From: JAHDCJ01 sp039028895
GTDB lineage: Bacteria; Bacteroidota; Bacteroidia; Chitinophagales; Saprospiraceae
Length of the DNA stretch: 64,000 nucleotides
Direction of reading: 5' to 3'
Assembly (NCBI GenBank): GCA_039028895.1
Contig: JBCCHF010000014.1
Span: forward strand, 1-64,000
A program made the translations under genes and the position numbers. The notes under the pieces were generated by a model. The model saw only the letters and a program-made list of their open reading frames with translations. It ran no database searches and was not told where the DNA came from. Below are positions 52,215 through 61,165 of the stretch, piece after piece; positions within the stretch are counted from its first letter, which is position 1; each line of letters starts with the position of its first letter.

Positions 52215-52877
52215 TCAAAGGCCTTTGATTATTTGTTCACCATGAGATTTTACCAATGGATGCCGTTCTGGCTGATCAAGCCAGTTTTGGATCGTTTTAG
52301 GGTCTTTTTTATTCAGGATTACCCATAACTCGATCCAGGCAATCTGGTTGTTGATTATTTGTTCTTTTTCAAGCGAATTCAAAATGGTTGTTTCCGTTAA
52401 TTGAGGAGGATTATCGGCCAATTTTTGCAGAGCCAGATAACGAATATTAGAATTGTCGTCGTTGACAGCTAGTCCGATTAGCTGAGTAATATCTTCCTTA
52501 CCGGAAATATCACTGCTCATGATCTCAATTATGGCTTGCAGTTTTTCTTCTGTTGATGCCTTTTCGAGGTCAAGGGAGATCAAGTTTTGGTTTGGGTTAC
52601 CCAAATGCTGAATAAGCAGAACCAGAGAAACAAGGAAAAGGATGGAAGCTGCAAGTTTTATGAATAATGTGTTTTTTACTGAAGTGGTCGGTGGAGGAAA
52701 GTCAATGATTACGCCTTTTTCTTGATCCGGGCTCTCCAGTTGTGCAAGTGCTGACTGGGCTCGTTTAATATCTTTCAGTTCCGACTGCAAATCAGGATAT
52801 AAGCCAATTAAGGCTTCTTCTGAGATTAAACCTTCCAGGTAATCCGCCAACAAACTGTCTTTGTCTTTAATGCTCAT
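52215..52877 (-). CDS. Anti-sigma-like membrane protein with HEAT-like C-terminus
   Basis: The 220-residue protein has a short acidic N-terminus (DSLLADYLEGLISEEAL), a linker and one membrane helix (about 73-91, LAASILFLVSLVLLIQHL). The C-terminal part has HEAT-like helices (LIGLAVNDDNSNIRYLALQKL, TTILNSLEKEQ). Its start overlaps the ECF sigma gene by 11 bp, the usual mark of a sigma/anti-sigma pair. No zinc-finger motif is seen. The HEAT part would lie in the periplasm and could bind a signal protein. Confidence 0.8.
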   Translation of the reverse strand: MSIKDKDSLLADYLEGLISEEALIGLYPDLQSELKDIKRAQSALAQLESPDQEKGVIIDFPPPTTSVKNTLFIKLAASILFLVSLVLLIQHLGNPNQNLISLDLEKASTEEKLQAIIEIMSSDISGKEDITQLIGLAVNDDNSNIRYLALQKLADNPPQLTETTILNSLEKEQIINNQIAWIELWVILNKKDPKTIQNWLDQPERHPLVKSHGEQIIKGL

Positions 52878-53400
52878 ATCCTAATTGTTTTAAAACCTGC
52901 CCCAATTTTTTGAGAGCGCGGCATTGAATGACGCGAAGGTTACCTTCTGAAGTTTCGAAAATCTGGCTGAGTTCTTTGTAGCCGAATCCTTTTAGATGAT
53001 AAAAAACCACCAACTCTCTTTCTCTTTCCGACAAGGTCATTAAGGCGGTCTGAATTAATTGTTGTAATTCGAAAGTTTTTGAAGCATCTCTTACTTTCTG
53101 GTCAGTGTTGACGGTTAAACTTGTTAGTTTTTCGTGTTTTCTGAATGATGAATTCCACACATTCCGCGCTATTTGCCAAATCCAGGTCTTAAATGACTGG
53201 TCATCTTTGTACCCATTGCGATATCGGTACACCCTTTCAAAGGTCATTTGTACCATGTCTTCTGCAGTGTGTTTATTACCAGACATCCTTGTGAAAAAGC
53301 GCAGCAGGTCATTTTGATACCTTATGATCAATTGATTCATGGATGCCTGTTTTCCGGCAATCACATTTTGCATCAATTTTTCATCCGTCAATTCTAACAT
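52867..53400 (-). CDS. ECF-type sigma-70 factor
   Basis: The 177-residue protein has region 2 (LIIRYQNDLLRFFTRMSGN, AEDMVQMTFERVYRYRNGY, FKTWIWQIARNVWNSSFR) and region 4 (ALMTLSERERELVVFYHLKGF, KELSQIFETSEGNLRVIQCR). Length and motifs are normal for ECF sigma factors. It is first in a unit with the anti-sigma-like and DUF4097-like genes. Confidence 0.93.
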   Translation of the reverse strand: MLELTDEKLMQNVIAGKQASMNQLIIRYQNDLLRFFTRMSGNKHTAEDMVQMTFERVYRYRNGYKDDQSFKTWIWQIARNVWNSSFRKHEKLTSLTVNTDQKVRDASKTFELQQLIQTALMTLSERERELVVFYHLKGFGYKELSQIFETSEGNLRVIQCRALKKLGQVLKQLGYEH

Positions 53401-53597
53401 GCTTATGGTGTTCTGACTTAATATACTTCCGGAAAGTGGACGGCGTTACAGCCGGGTGCAAATTTTTTGTGGAAAACAGGAGAAAAATGGAATAAACATC
53501 TGCTTAAGGGGATCAATCACTAGGAAAATGCCTTAAATTAAGAGTGCATTATTTCTGAAGTAACGGTGTAAATGATCTTTTCCTAAAACAAATAAAC

Positions 53598-56500
53598 ATG
53601 ACTTCCCAAAAAACGACGATTAACAGACGGAACTTTGTCAAATTAATGGCCATCCTCACCGGAGGAGCAGGCATGTCTTTCCCACTGGCTTCCTGTAATT
53701 CCGGCACACCGGAAATAAATAATGTATTTGACTTATTGCGTGCTATCCGAAACGGCGTTCAGGCTAGTCCGGATTATCTGCAAGCTCGTGCAGCAGACGT
53801 CGTTGCTTCAAAAGATCCAAAAAAGATTTTTGCATTTGTCAGAGACAGTATTCAGACTATTCCGAATACTATTGCTCTTGACCTCAGGCCAAATTATTTT
53901 GACAATTATCAATCTACCGAATACCGTTGGGGCCCGGAAGGTTGTTTGCGGTATGGTGCAGGCACGTTTTACGATAAAGCACTTTTGCTGGAAAAGTTAT
54001 TAAATGATGCCGGGCAAAAAGCGACCGTAAACTCAGGTGATTTTGATATTGAGTCTGTAGGTTGGGACAAGGTGTTTTATTATGATTTCGAACTTCCCTT
54101 TGACCCTGTTATTCCTAAAGGTATCATGAAAACGCGGATAGGGAATTATCAACCCAAACCAGATGCGATCACCATTAGCGGAGACCCAGAAGGAACGGTC
54201 GATTCGGTGCTCGGTCAAATCATGGCGCAATTGCCAGAAGATTTTGTTTATACAGATCCTGACTGGTCAATCTTGACAAAAAAGATGTATGAAGTTGAAT
54301 TGGTCTCTGAATCAGGTCCACAAATCCTTAACCCTAATGTACGGGGTGCGAAGGTTGATCAATCCTACCTTTCCGGAAAGGTAAGAAAGGCCAGTCGGAA
54401 TGAACGCATAAAGGATGTCAAGTTTACCCTGAAGATGGCTCGAGCAGATGATTCACACAAGCCAATTGAGATGTTTAGCGGATCTGTGCCTATTGATGTT
54501 TTGTACCGGAATCAAATGATGCTGTCGTTCCAACATTCTCTTTCGACCCGGGAAGCTCTGACTACGCCAAGAAATAAAGTGAAGGTACTTACCCCGATGC
54601 TTAGTTTATACGGGACAAAGGCAAGTGAAGAGGAGGCAGCCAAATATGCTTTTCATGGCAAGTCTATCCACCTTCATGGAGATACTTTGGAAATTGATGG
54701 TGACAATCTGTTGGTAAATGGCGAGCAAGTTGAAGCTGGTAAAGAACATCCCGAATTAAGAAACAAAGTTGCCAGTATTGAGTCTTCTATCAATGCTTCA
54801 GGATTTCCGGATATTGAATTGCGATTCAGTCCTAAAGATGCGGATGGCAATATCATTGAAGGTATGGATGGGATTGATTTCCAGTTAGCAGAAGACGGAG
54901 CACCGTTCCCATTCAGGCTCACTGAAAATAAGGCGAGACCGCTGAGAGTACTTCTCTTATTTGACCTCTCGACCTCCGTACCGGACGAATTCAGAAGTGG
55001 AGCCGTGGATTTTGGCGGCCAATTGGTGGAAAGTATCCAGGAGATACACCCTGATGCGGAATTCTTGATTGCCCGTACCTACGGCCGGGAAGCAAAACTC
55101 GTTGATGAATGGCAAACTGATGTGGCGGAAGTCGTTAATACGCTCAGCACCCTCAAAAACTTTGGTGATAGCAGTTCGGAATTATGGCATATCCTGAATG
55201 ATGCAGCGTCAACAAAAGGTGCAGATTTCGTTGCCTTTTTTACTGACGGACAATGCACCGACCAGTTGAATTCGAAAATCAGAATTGGTTTGAAGCAGGC
55301 TTGTCCGGCTGTTTTGTTAGCAACTGGTGATCAAGTGGATCAGGAATCATTAAACCAGATGGCAGACTTGACTGGTGGTATTTCGAAAGGTGTGCAAAAC
55401 CATGAAGAAGTGATCAGCTTCTTGTCGGAATTTTCGAGGGAAACCATCAATCATCCTTATACGCTTAAATATCGCACATCCACTGCCGGAAAGAAAAGTC
55501 GCGAGGCACAATTAAAGTTAAAAGGGTCTTCTGTATCAACGACAGCAAGTTATGAGGTCCCTGAGATAGCAGACAATCTAACCGGCGGATGGAGCGGTAT
55601 TTATCTGACGATTCGGTATAATTTTAAAGAGATAACCAAGACTATTGCCGGTAAGAAATTATTCAGCTATGAAAAAAATCATCCGGTAACCAATGAACAC
55701 CTAAAAGATACAGAAGCCGCATTATTTGGCCACTACCGCATCAACTTTGAAGGTGCAGAGCCGACACTTTCCATGCTATTAGATGAGTGGATAGATGCGC
55801 GGCTCAGTCAGGAATCATTATATAACGCCTTGGGAATTGGCGAATCCGCGACGTTAGATGCCATCGATGCCGGTTATGTGACTTGTCCTGACGAGTTTCT
55901 GTTTATGCAGGCACCATTTGCCAAAACTTCGGGGGCGGATTTTATTACTTTCCAGAATGGAGTAAGAGCCACGATTTTCAGCGAACGCCCAAGAGGTGAG
56001 GATGGAAAGATCATGCGTCATGTCGACATATTGCCTTTTTCACAATGGCGAACCATTCACCAGGATACTAAAAAGGCATTTGAGAAAACCGTTAAGCATT
56101 CGTTGACCTTGATGCAATTGGAGGCTTCGAATTTCCCGATATCCACTATGTCGACCATAAATGGCGCCAACCTTGATATGCTTGACAAGAAAGCGATTGA
56201 CGAGTGGATTCGAGAGCTTTGGAAAGCTGAAGACAAGTCTGATTGGATGAAGTGGAATCGCCTTTTCCATGGTCTTGAGAGGTGGACCTATGATGCAGTG
56301 TTGGTGTCAAAGCAACGAGATGCATCAGCCTACTACACGCTCCACCATAATTCAGGAACTGTGATGGCTATGTTGGATTCGGGAGGCGCTGGAGCAGCAG
56401 AAACAAGAGCTCATTTTGACAGGGTAGCTAAAGCGCTTACTGCCTTTGCATTGGTGATGTCTGCATTGGGCATGGGTGGATTTATTGGTGTTTGGGCTGC

Positions 56501-56732
56501 CCTTGAAAAGGCAAAAATGAGGCATCTTCAAATGGCCACAATAGCAATTCTTACGATGGATGGTCCTTCTGAAGAGGAGATCAATGATTCGATTGCCGAT
56601 TCTGCATGTGACGCTGCGGGTGTGTTGGCAGGTGCATTGGGTGTTCCATTTGTTGAGGCTATTTCAATGATTAATGACGTATTGTCTCTTGGAGATCACC
56701 CCTTAATCTCAGGCTGTAGTGTTGGTGGTTAA
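53598..56732 (+). CDS. Large exported protein with transglutaminase-like and vWA domains
   Basis: The 1044-residue protein starts with a Tat-type signal (NRRNFVKLMAILTGGAGM) that ends in a possible lipobox (PLASC). An N-terminal region (about 40-150) with FAFVRDSIQTIP and YGAGTFYDKALLLEKLLNDAG resembles a transglutaminase-like/Cys-protease-like domain; the Cys of GCLRYGAGT is a candidate nucleophile. A vWA domain starts near residue 450 with MIDAS motif DLSTS (456-460) and continues to FVAFFTDGQCTD. The C-terminal 400 residues are unrecognised and include a hydrophobic Gly/Ala stretch (ALTAFALVMSALGMGGFIG). The product should sit outside the inner membrane, with metal-dependent protein binding. 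The PaaK gene follows by 30 bp. Confidence 0.75.
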   Translation: MTSQKTTINRRNFVKLMAILTGGAGMSFPLASCNSGTPEINNVFDLLRAIRNGVQASPDYLQARAADVVASKDPKKIFAFVRDSIQTIPNTIALDLRPNYFDNYQSTEYRWGPEGCLRYGAGTFYDKALLLEKLLNDAGQKATVNSGDFDIESVGWDKVFYYDFELPFDPVIPKGIMKTRIGNYQPKPDAITISGDPEGTVDSVLGQIMAQLPEDFVYTDPDWSILTKKMYEVELVSESGPQILNPNVRGAKVDQSYLSGKVRKASRNERIKDVKFTLKMARADDSHKPIEMFSGSVPIDVLYRNQMMLSFQHSLSTREALTTPRNKVKVLTPMLSLYGTKASEEEAAKYAFHGKSIHLHGDTLEIDGDNLLVNGEQVEAGKEHPELRNKVASIESSINASGFPDIELRFSPKDADGNIIEGMDGIDFQLAEDGAPFPFRLTENKARPLRVLLLFDLSTSVPDEFRSGAVDFGGQLVESIQEIHPDAEFLIARTYGREAKLVDEWQTDVAEVVNTLSTLKNFGDSSSELWHILNDAASTKGADFVAFFTDGQCTDQLNSKIRIGLKQACPAVLLATGDQVDQESLNQMADLTGGISKGVQNHEEVISFLSEFSRETINHPYTLKYRTSTAGKKSREAQLKLKGSSVSTTASYEVPEIADNLTGGWSGIYLTIRYNFKEITKTIAGKKLFSYEKNHPVTNEHLKDTEAALFGHYRINFEGAEPTLSMLLDEWIDARLSQESLYNALGIGESATLDAIDAGYVTCPDEFLFMQAPFAKTSGADFITFQNGVRATIFSERPRGEDGKIMRHVDILPFSQWRTIHQDTKKAFEKTVKHSLTLMQLEASNFPISTMSTINGANLDMLDKKAIDEWIRELWKAEDKSDWMKWNRLFHGLERWTYDAVLVSKQRDASAYYTLHHNSGTVMAMLDSGGAGAAETRAHFDRVAKALTAFALVMSALGMGGFIGVWAALEKAKMRHLQMATIAILTMDGPSEEEINDSIADSACDAAGVLAGALGVPFVEAISMINDVLSLGDHPLISGCSVGG

Positions 56733-56762
56733 TAAGAAATCTGTATTAAAAAAAATCAATCA

Positions 56763-58082
56763 ATGTTCAACCCGGAAATAGAGACTTTACCGCTGGATCA
56801 ATTACGCAATCTTCAGAGTGAACGGTTGTCGAATATGCTTGACCGCATTTACCGAAAGGTACCGTTTTATACAAAACAGTTTGATGAGGCGGGTATTCGG
56901 CCTTCTGATATCAAAGGGATCCAGGATTTGCATAAGCTACCTTTTACCAGGAAAAATGACTTACGGGATAATTATCCGTTCGGCATGTTTGCAGAACCTA
57001 TGCCTGAGATCAACAGGATACATGCTTCCAGCGGCACGACTGGCAAACCGACGGTTGTAGGTTATACGAAAAAAGATCTTGACATCTTTTCTGGAGTTTG
57101 CGCCCGGTCTTTGGCGGCTGCCGGGGCAAAAAAAGGCATGAAACTGCACAATGCTTATGGCTATGGACTATTTACCGGGGGTCTGGGTATGCACTATGGC
57201 GGCGAGTTGTTGGGCATGGCGGTAATCCCTGTTTCCGGTGGTATGACGGAACGACAGATCAGATTACTAATAGATTTTAAATCTGATGTGATTTGCTGTA
57301 CGCCATCTTATGCGCAAACCCTTGCTGGGGAATTTAAAAAACGAGGTATTCCACCTGAAGAACTGGCATTACAATTTGCAGTTTTAGGCGCCGAGCCTTG
57401 GACTGAGATGATTCGAGAGGAAGTGGAAGCTGGCCTTGGTGTTGTAGCAACCAATATTTACGGTTTGAGTGAAATTATTGGTCCTGGTGTTTCGCAGGAA
57501 GATTGGGAGGAGAAGAATGGTAGTTATGTTTGGGAAGATCATTTTTTTCCTGAAATCGTGCATCCGGATACTGGCGAGCCGCTACCAGAGGGAGAGGATG
57601 GCGTACTTGTTTTTACGACATTGACTAAAGAAGGTATGCCGTTATTGCGATACTGGACGAATGATATTTGCAATTTGTTTTATGATACTTCGGGTAAACG
57701 GACGCATGTGAAGATGAGTGCGATCAAAGGTCGTGCGGATGATATGCTGATTATCAGGGGTGTTAATTTGTTTCCTACCCAGGTGGAGGAACTGATAGGT
57801 GAAACAGAAGAGTTTGCAGGACATTACCAGTTGGTCATTACTCGTGATAAAGTATTGGATGAGGTGGAGTTGAAGATTGAATTGGAAGAAGGATTTTATG
57901 GTAGACCTGAATTTGGGTTTGAGCCTGAAAAGAGTGATGGAGTGCGGTTTTTGGAACAGAAATTGGCGGCTAAGATCAAGGGAACGATTGGGGTCTCGAT
58001 GATGGTGGATGTGGTGCCTTTTGAGGAGATTCCCCGGAGTGTTGGGGGAAAGTTGAGTCGAGTTTTGGACAAGCGGGGATAG
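56763..58082 (+). CDS. paaK: Phenylacetate-CoA ligase
   Basis: The 439-residue protein is a standard PaaK adenylate-forming enzyme: ATP + phenylacetate (or a related aryl acid) + CoA gives the acyl-CoA. Motifs are YRKVPFYTKQFDEAG, the P-loop SSGTTGKPT (89-97), YGYGLFTGGLGMHYG, NIYGLSEIIGPG and RADDMLIIRGVNLFPTQVEE, with the C-terminal Lys in SVGGKLSRV. No other phenylacetate catabolism genes are in the window, so the true substrate may be another aryl acid. It is probably cotranscribed with the vWA protein gene. Confidence 0.93.
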   Translation: MFNPEIETLPLDQLRNLQSERLSNMLDRIYRKVPFYTKQFDEAGIRPSDIKGIQDLHKLPFTRKNDLRDNYPFGMFAEPMPEINRIHASSGTTGKPTVVGYTKKDLDIFSGVCARSLAAAGAKKGMKLHNAYGYGLFTGGLGMHYGGELLGMAVIPVSGGMTERQIRLLIDFKSDVICCTPSYAQTLAGEFKKRGIPPEELALQFAVLGAEPWTEMIREEVEAGLGVVATNIYGLSEIIGPGVSQEDWEEKNGSYVWEDHFFPEIVHPDTGEPLPEGEDGVLVFTTLTKEGMPLLRYWTNDICNLFYDTSGKRTHVKMSAIKGRADDMLIIRGVNLFPTQVEELIGETEEFAGHYQLVITRDKVLDEVELKIELEEGFYGRPEFGFEPEKSDGVRFLEQKLAAKIKGTIGVSMMVDVVPFEEIPRSVGGKLSRVLDKRG

Positions 58083-58106
58083 GGTTTGAAGTCTTTGACC
58101 CTATTT
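58079..58106 (+). terminator. Weak hairpin at the end of paaK
   Basis: A 7-bp stem (atagggt / accctat) overlapping the paaK stop codon is followed by TTT. It is a possible weak terminator. Confidence 0.4.
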
Positions 58107-58127
58107 AAAGGCATGTAAGAATTTATT

Positions 58128-58205
58128 ATTCACGCGAAGGGCGCAAAGGAGGCGAAGATTATTTAACACAGAGAATACTCAAAGGACGCAGAGGGCACAG
58201 GTGTG
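58128..58205. repeat. Purine-rich degenerate intergenic repeat
   Basis: The stretch contains cgcgaagggcgcaaaggagg, then cacagag and ctcaaaggacgcagagggc, successive variants of a GCAAAGG/GCAGAGG unit. This style of intergenic repeat is familiar from many environmental bacterial genomes; the comparison is from memory. It lies between the 3' ends of two convergent genes. Confidence 0.55.
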
Positions 58206-58214
58206 GGTAGATAA

Positions 58215-59027
58215 TTAGGGGGTTTGTTTTTGGTGCCAGGCTTGGATGATTTGGTGGATTTGAGAGAGGCCTTCGGTTACTGAGGCTGGGCCGGGCTGGA
58301 GGATGATGGAGGAGTCGATCTCATAGATTTCATTGTTTTTTACTGCTGTTATCTGATTCCAGTTGGGTCGGGCGAGCATTTTTTCTTTTTTGAACTTTTT
58401 GCCACACCAGGAGGCCAGGATGATATCAGGATTTTTTTTGATGACGGGCTCTCCGGTTGCCAGTATACGGTCTTTGGCCAGGGAAGCATTCATGTTATCT
58501 GGGAAAATGTACTCACCTCCTGCTATTTCGATTATTTCTGCTACCCACTGGATGCTTGTGATGATAGGGTCGAACCATTCTTCGAAATAGACTTTTGGCT
58601 TGACTTTCATTTGGTTGCCGGCTGCTTTAATGCTTACCATTTCGTTTTCGATGTCTCTTATCAGCTGATCTGCTTTTTCTCCTTTTCCTATCAGTCTGCC
58701 TAGCTGGGCTATCATATCCAAAATGCCTTCTACTGAGCGATAGTTGTTGACCCAAACGGTTATGCCTTTTTTGATGAGTTCCTGAGCGATGTCTGCCTGG
58801 ATATCGGAAAATCCGATCACGAGGTCTGGCTTTAAGGCGATGATGTTATCGATCTGGGCGTCAATGAAGGTTGATACCTTTGGTTTTTCCTTTCTGGCTC
58901 GTATGGGCCTCACTGTGAACCCCGAAATGCCGACAATACGGTCTTGTTCGCCTAACAAATATAGCGTTTCGGTAGTCTCTTCAGTGAGGCAAATGATGCG
59001 TTTTGGATAACGGTCTTTTAGAGACAT
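58215..59027 (-). CDS. Periplasmic-binding-protein-like (BtuF/FhuD class) protein without a signal peptide
   Basis: The 270-residue protein follows the Peripla_BP_2 fold: RIICLTEETTETLYLLGEQD, IVGISGFTVRP, IIALKPDLVIGFSDI, then a long helix and ILATGEPVIKKNPDIILASW. This class binds corrinoids or siderophores for ABC import. Here the N-terminus begins directly with the first strand, so export is not predicted. The start overlaps the upstream zinc-finger/DUF5522 gene by 10 bp. No ABC permease or ATPase is adjacent. A cytoplasmic ligand-binding role is possible. Confidence 0.8.
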   Translation of the reverse strand: MSLKDRYPKRIICLTEETTETLYLLGEQDRIVGISGFTVRPIRARKEKPKVSTFIDAQIDNIIALKPDLVIGFSDIQADIAQELIKKGITVWVNNYRSVEGILDMIAQLGRLIGKGEKADQLIRDIENEMVSIKAAGNQMKVKPKVYFEEWFDPIITSIQWVAEIIEIAGGEYIFPDNMNASLAKDRILATGEPVIKKNPDIILASWCGKKFKKEKMLARPNWNQITAVKNNEIYEIDSSIILQPGPASVTEGLSQIHQIIQAWHQKQTP

Positions 59028-59368
59028 TCTGATTTTACTTTAAATCCGTAAACGCAATGTCGACAACTACTTTCGCAGCAATAGCCTCTTTGAAAAAGGT
59101 AAAATTCCGTGAACACCCAGTAGCCGTTTTCGAGATAATAATGGACACCTTCTTTGAGTTCATACGGCTTTTGTGGGAAAGGCCAATTCCGGGCTTTTGC
59201 TGAAAGGTCGTTGAATTTTTGGATACAATCAGCGCAAATATGCGACTTACCCGTGTTGAGAATCCACTTTAAGGCTTCGGTTGAAATACCTTCAGGTCCG
59301 ACCTGGAGATCAATGACCGGTTTTGCTTCCTCGTTACCACAAAAACTACAGCAGTTTTTTTCGCTCAT
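59018..59368 (-). CDS. ClpX-type zinc finger fused to a DUF5522 domain
   Basis: The 116-residue protein has an N-terminal four-Cys zinc-binding motif (CSFCGN ... HICADCIQKFNDL) like that at the start of ClpX. A Cys-rich DUF5522-like end follows (GVHYYLENGYWVFTEFYLFQ, then RGYCCESSCRHCVYGF). It is cytoplasmic. The job is unknown; the ClpX-type finger suggests binding of protein or of a partner's peptide. It is flanked by overlapping or closely spaced genes on the same strand. Confidence 0.75.
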   Translation of the reverse strand: MSEKNCCSFCGNEEAKPVIDLQVGPEGISTEALKWILNTGKSHICADCIQKFNDLSAKARNWPFPQKPYELKEGVHYYLENGYWVFTEFYLFQRGYCCESSCRHCVYGFKVKSECL

Positions 59369-59376
59369 AGCCTGCT

Positions 59377-61122
59377 TTATGCGTTTAGATGTTTTCCAGC
59401 CAAGAACATGCCGAATCTTTCTTGTTCGAAACGAGTGGTATACTTTTTATCTTGCCAGGCGATTTTGCCGTTGATCATTACGAGTTGAACGACGTTGTCA
59501 TTTCTGTTGACCAGTCGATCACAGCCATTGAGGAAAGTGTCGGTGTGGTACTCGTGAACTTCGTCGGACAGGTTTTCGGGATCGATAATTGTTATATCTG
59601 CTCGTTTGCCTTCGGCTAAATGGCCTGCATCGAGATTGAAAAAGTCAGCGTTTTCTTTGGTCAGACGCCAAACAGCTTTTTCATACGACATGATCGGATC
59701 GCCTTTTTCGTGAGACGCCTGAACATATCGTAAAACCCTGATCGGGAGGTTGTAAAAAGCCATATTATTGATATGCGCTCCTGAATCAGCAAATCCGAGG
59801 ACACCATTTTCATCGTTCAAATGCTTTTTATACTTGCTGATGTCGTGATTGCCAATAGTGGTTTCCCAAAGGATGTCTTTATCCATCTCAACCACTAAAT
59901 CGAGGAACGTATCCACTGGGTGCTCGTTACGTTCATTCGCAATATCGACGAAAGACTTGCCAATCATTGATTCATCAGGCGATTTCAGAACGTAGGCATC
60001 GCCAAAGTCTTTTTGCCAAATCTTTGGCGCCAGCTTATTGCGGTAGTGCTTCTTGAATTTTTTGCGATAAGCAGGATCATTCAAAACATCGTTACGCTTG
60101 TTGATGTCTCTTGACAAATGTCTGGCTATCTGACCTGTTGGAAATTCCTCGAAAATGACGAGTTCCATGCCTTCAGCCAACACCCTGAAGGGCACAGGAA
60201 AAGACTGCATGCGAAAATCAGCTCCAAAAACCCTGTTGAAAAATCCGACCAAACCACTGACAAGGTCGCGGATATAAGGGTCACCTTTAAGGTCCATCAA
60301 AGCAACAACAGAAGTTCTCAGTTTTTTCCTGAAGAAAAAGGAAGAACTCTGAAAAAGATACCATAAGACATTCACCCGATTAACGAGATTGGGCACACCT
60401 TGCAAGTGAGCTCCTCTCTTCCTTGCGATGCGGGTAAGGTGGTTTCTTTCTTTGAGTTTTGCGTAAGCAGCCGGAAGTAATTTTGACCAATGCCTGCCAT
60501 CCATTTTGTCCCATGGATTGTGTTGCATGGAGATACCAATGAAACCTGCATCAAGTGCCTGTTCCAGCATCTCTCCCATTTTCCGGATCTCTTCTTTTGT
60601 GGGCGTAACGTTTTTGTCGAGTGCACGATCAATGCCCATAACGGCCGCCCTGATGTCAGAATGACCGATGAACGAAGCGATATTTGGTCCAAGGTTAAGA
60701 CTGTGGATATGATCGATCCATGCTTTAGGCGTTGACCAGCTCTTTTTTTCACTGAGAATGGGCACCAGTATCTCGCGCGGAAAAGCTTCCACCCGAGTAA
60801 ACATGTCGCAACAGTCTTCGACATTAGAGTAGATGAAAGATAATGAGCAGCCGCCAAGCATTGTCGTGGTAATGCCATGGCGAACCGACTCTCCAAGTCC
60901 CGGTGCTACCAAAACTTCACCATCGTAGTGGGTGTGATTGTCGATGAAGCCAGGCATGACCCATAGGCCATTGGCATTAATCGATTCTGCACCGGGAATC
61001 TCCGGTAAAGCCGTTTCGGAAATTGTTTTTATTCGGTCATCCTCAATCCATATGTCAGCTACCTTTGAAGGCGCTTTAGTCCCGTCGAAAACTCGTCCTC
61101 GTCTGATAATAATTCCTGACAT
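59377..61122 (-). CDS. D-aminoacylase-like amidohydrolase
   Basis: The 581-residue protein belongs to the N-acyl-D-amino-acid deacylase branch of the metal-dependent amidohydrolases. It has the IIIRRGRVFDGT start, the metal-binding PGFIDNHTHYDGE, the GITTTMLGGCS segment, SFIGHSDIRAAVMG, and the late Asp in GFADSGAHINNM, followed by KRADITIIDPENL. It is predicted to be cytoplasmic. The substrate may be N-acyl-D-amino acids or related amides. The gene is 8 bp upstream of the zinc-finger/DUF5522 gene, forming a three-gene unit with the binding-protein-like gene. Confidence 0.88.
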   Translation of the reverse strand: MSGIIIRRGRVFDGTKAPSKVADIWIEDDRIKTISETALPEIPGAESINANGLWVMPGFIDNHTHYDGEVLVAPGLGESVRHGITTTMLGGCSLSFIYSNVEDCCDMFTRVEAFPREILVPILSEKKSWSTPKAWIDHIHSLNLGPNIASFIGHSDIRAAVMGIDRALDKNVTPTKEEIRKMGEMLEQALDAGFIGISMQHNPWDKMDGRHWSKLLPAAYAKLKERNHLTRIARKRGAHLQGVPNLVNRVNVLWYLFQSSSFFFRKKLRTSVVALMDLKGDPYIRDLVSGLVGFFNRVFGADFRMQSFPVPFRVLAEGMELVIFEEFPTGQIARHLSRDINKRNDVLNDPAYRKKFKKHYRNKLAPKIWQKDFGDAYVLKSPDESMIGKSFVDIANERNEHPVDTFLDLVVEMDKDILWETTIGNHDISKYKKHLNDENGVLGFADSGAHINNMAFYNLPIRVLRYVQASHEKGDPIMSYEKAVWRLTKENADFFNLDAGHLAEGKRADITIIDPENLSDEVHEYHTDTFLNGCDRLVNRNDNVVQLVMINGKIAWQDKKYTTRFEQERFGMFLAGKHLNA

Positions 61123-61165
61123 GAGGATGAAAATAAAACTAATTCCCGAAACATAGCCAATGGCT

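Noticed and set aside
60372..60896. 174-codon minus-strand open frame
   Set aside because: It is a shadow in another frame of the D-aminoacylase-like gene, whose motifs are intact across this span.
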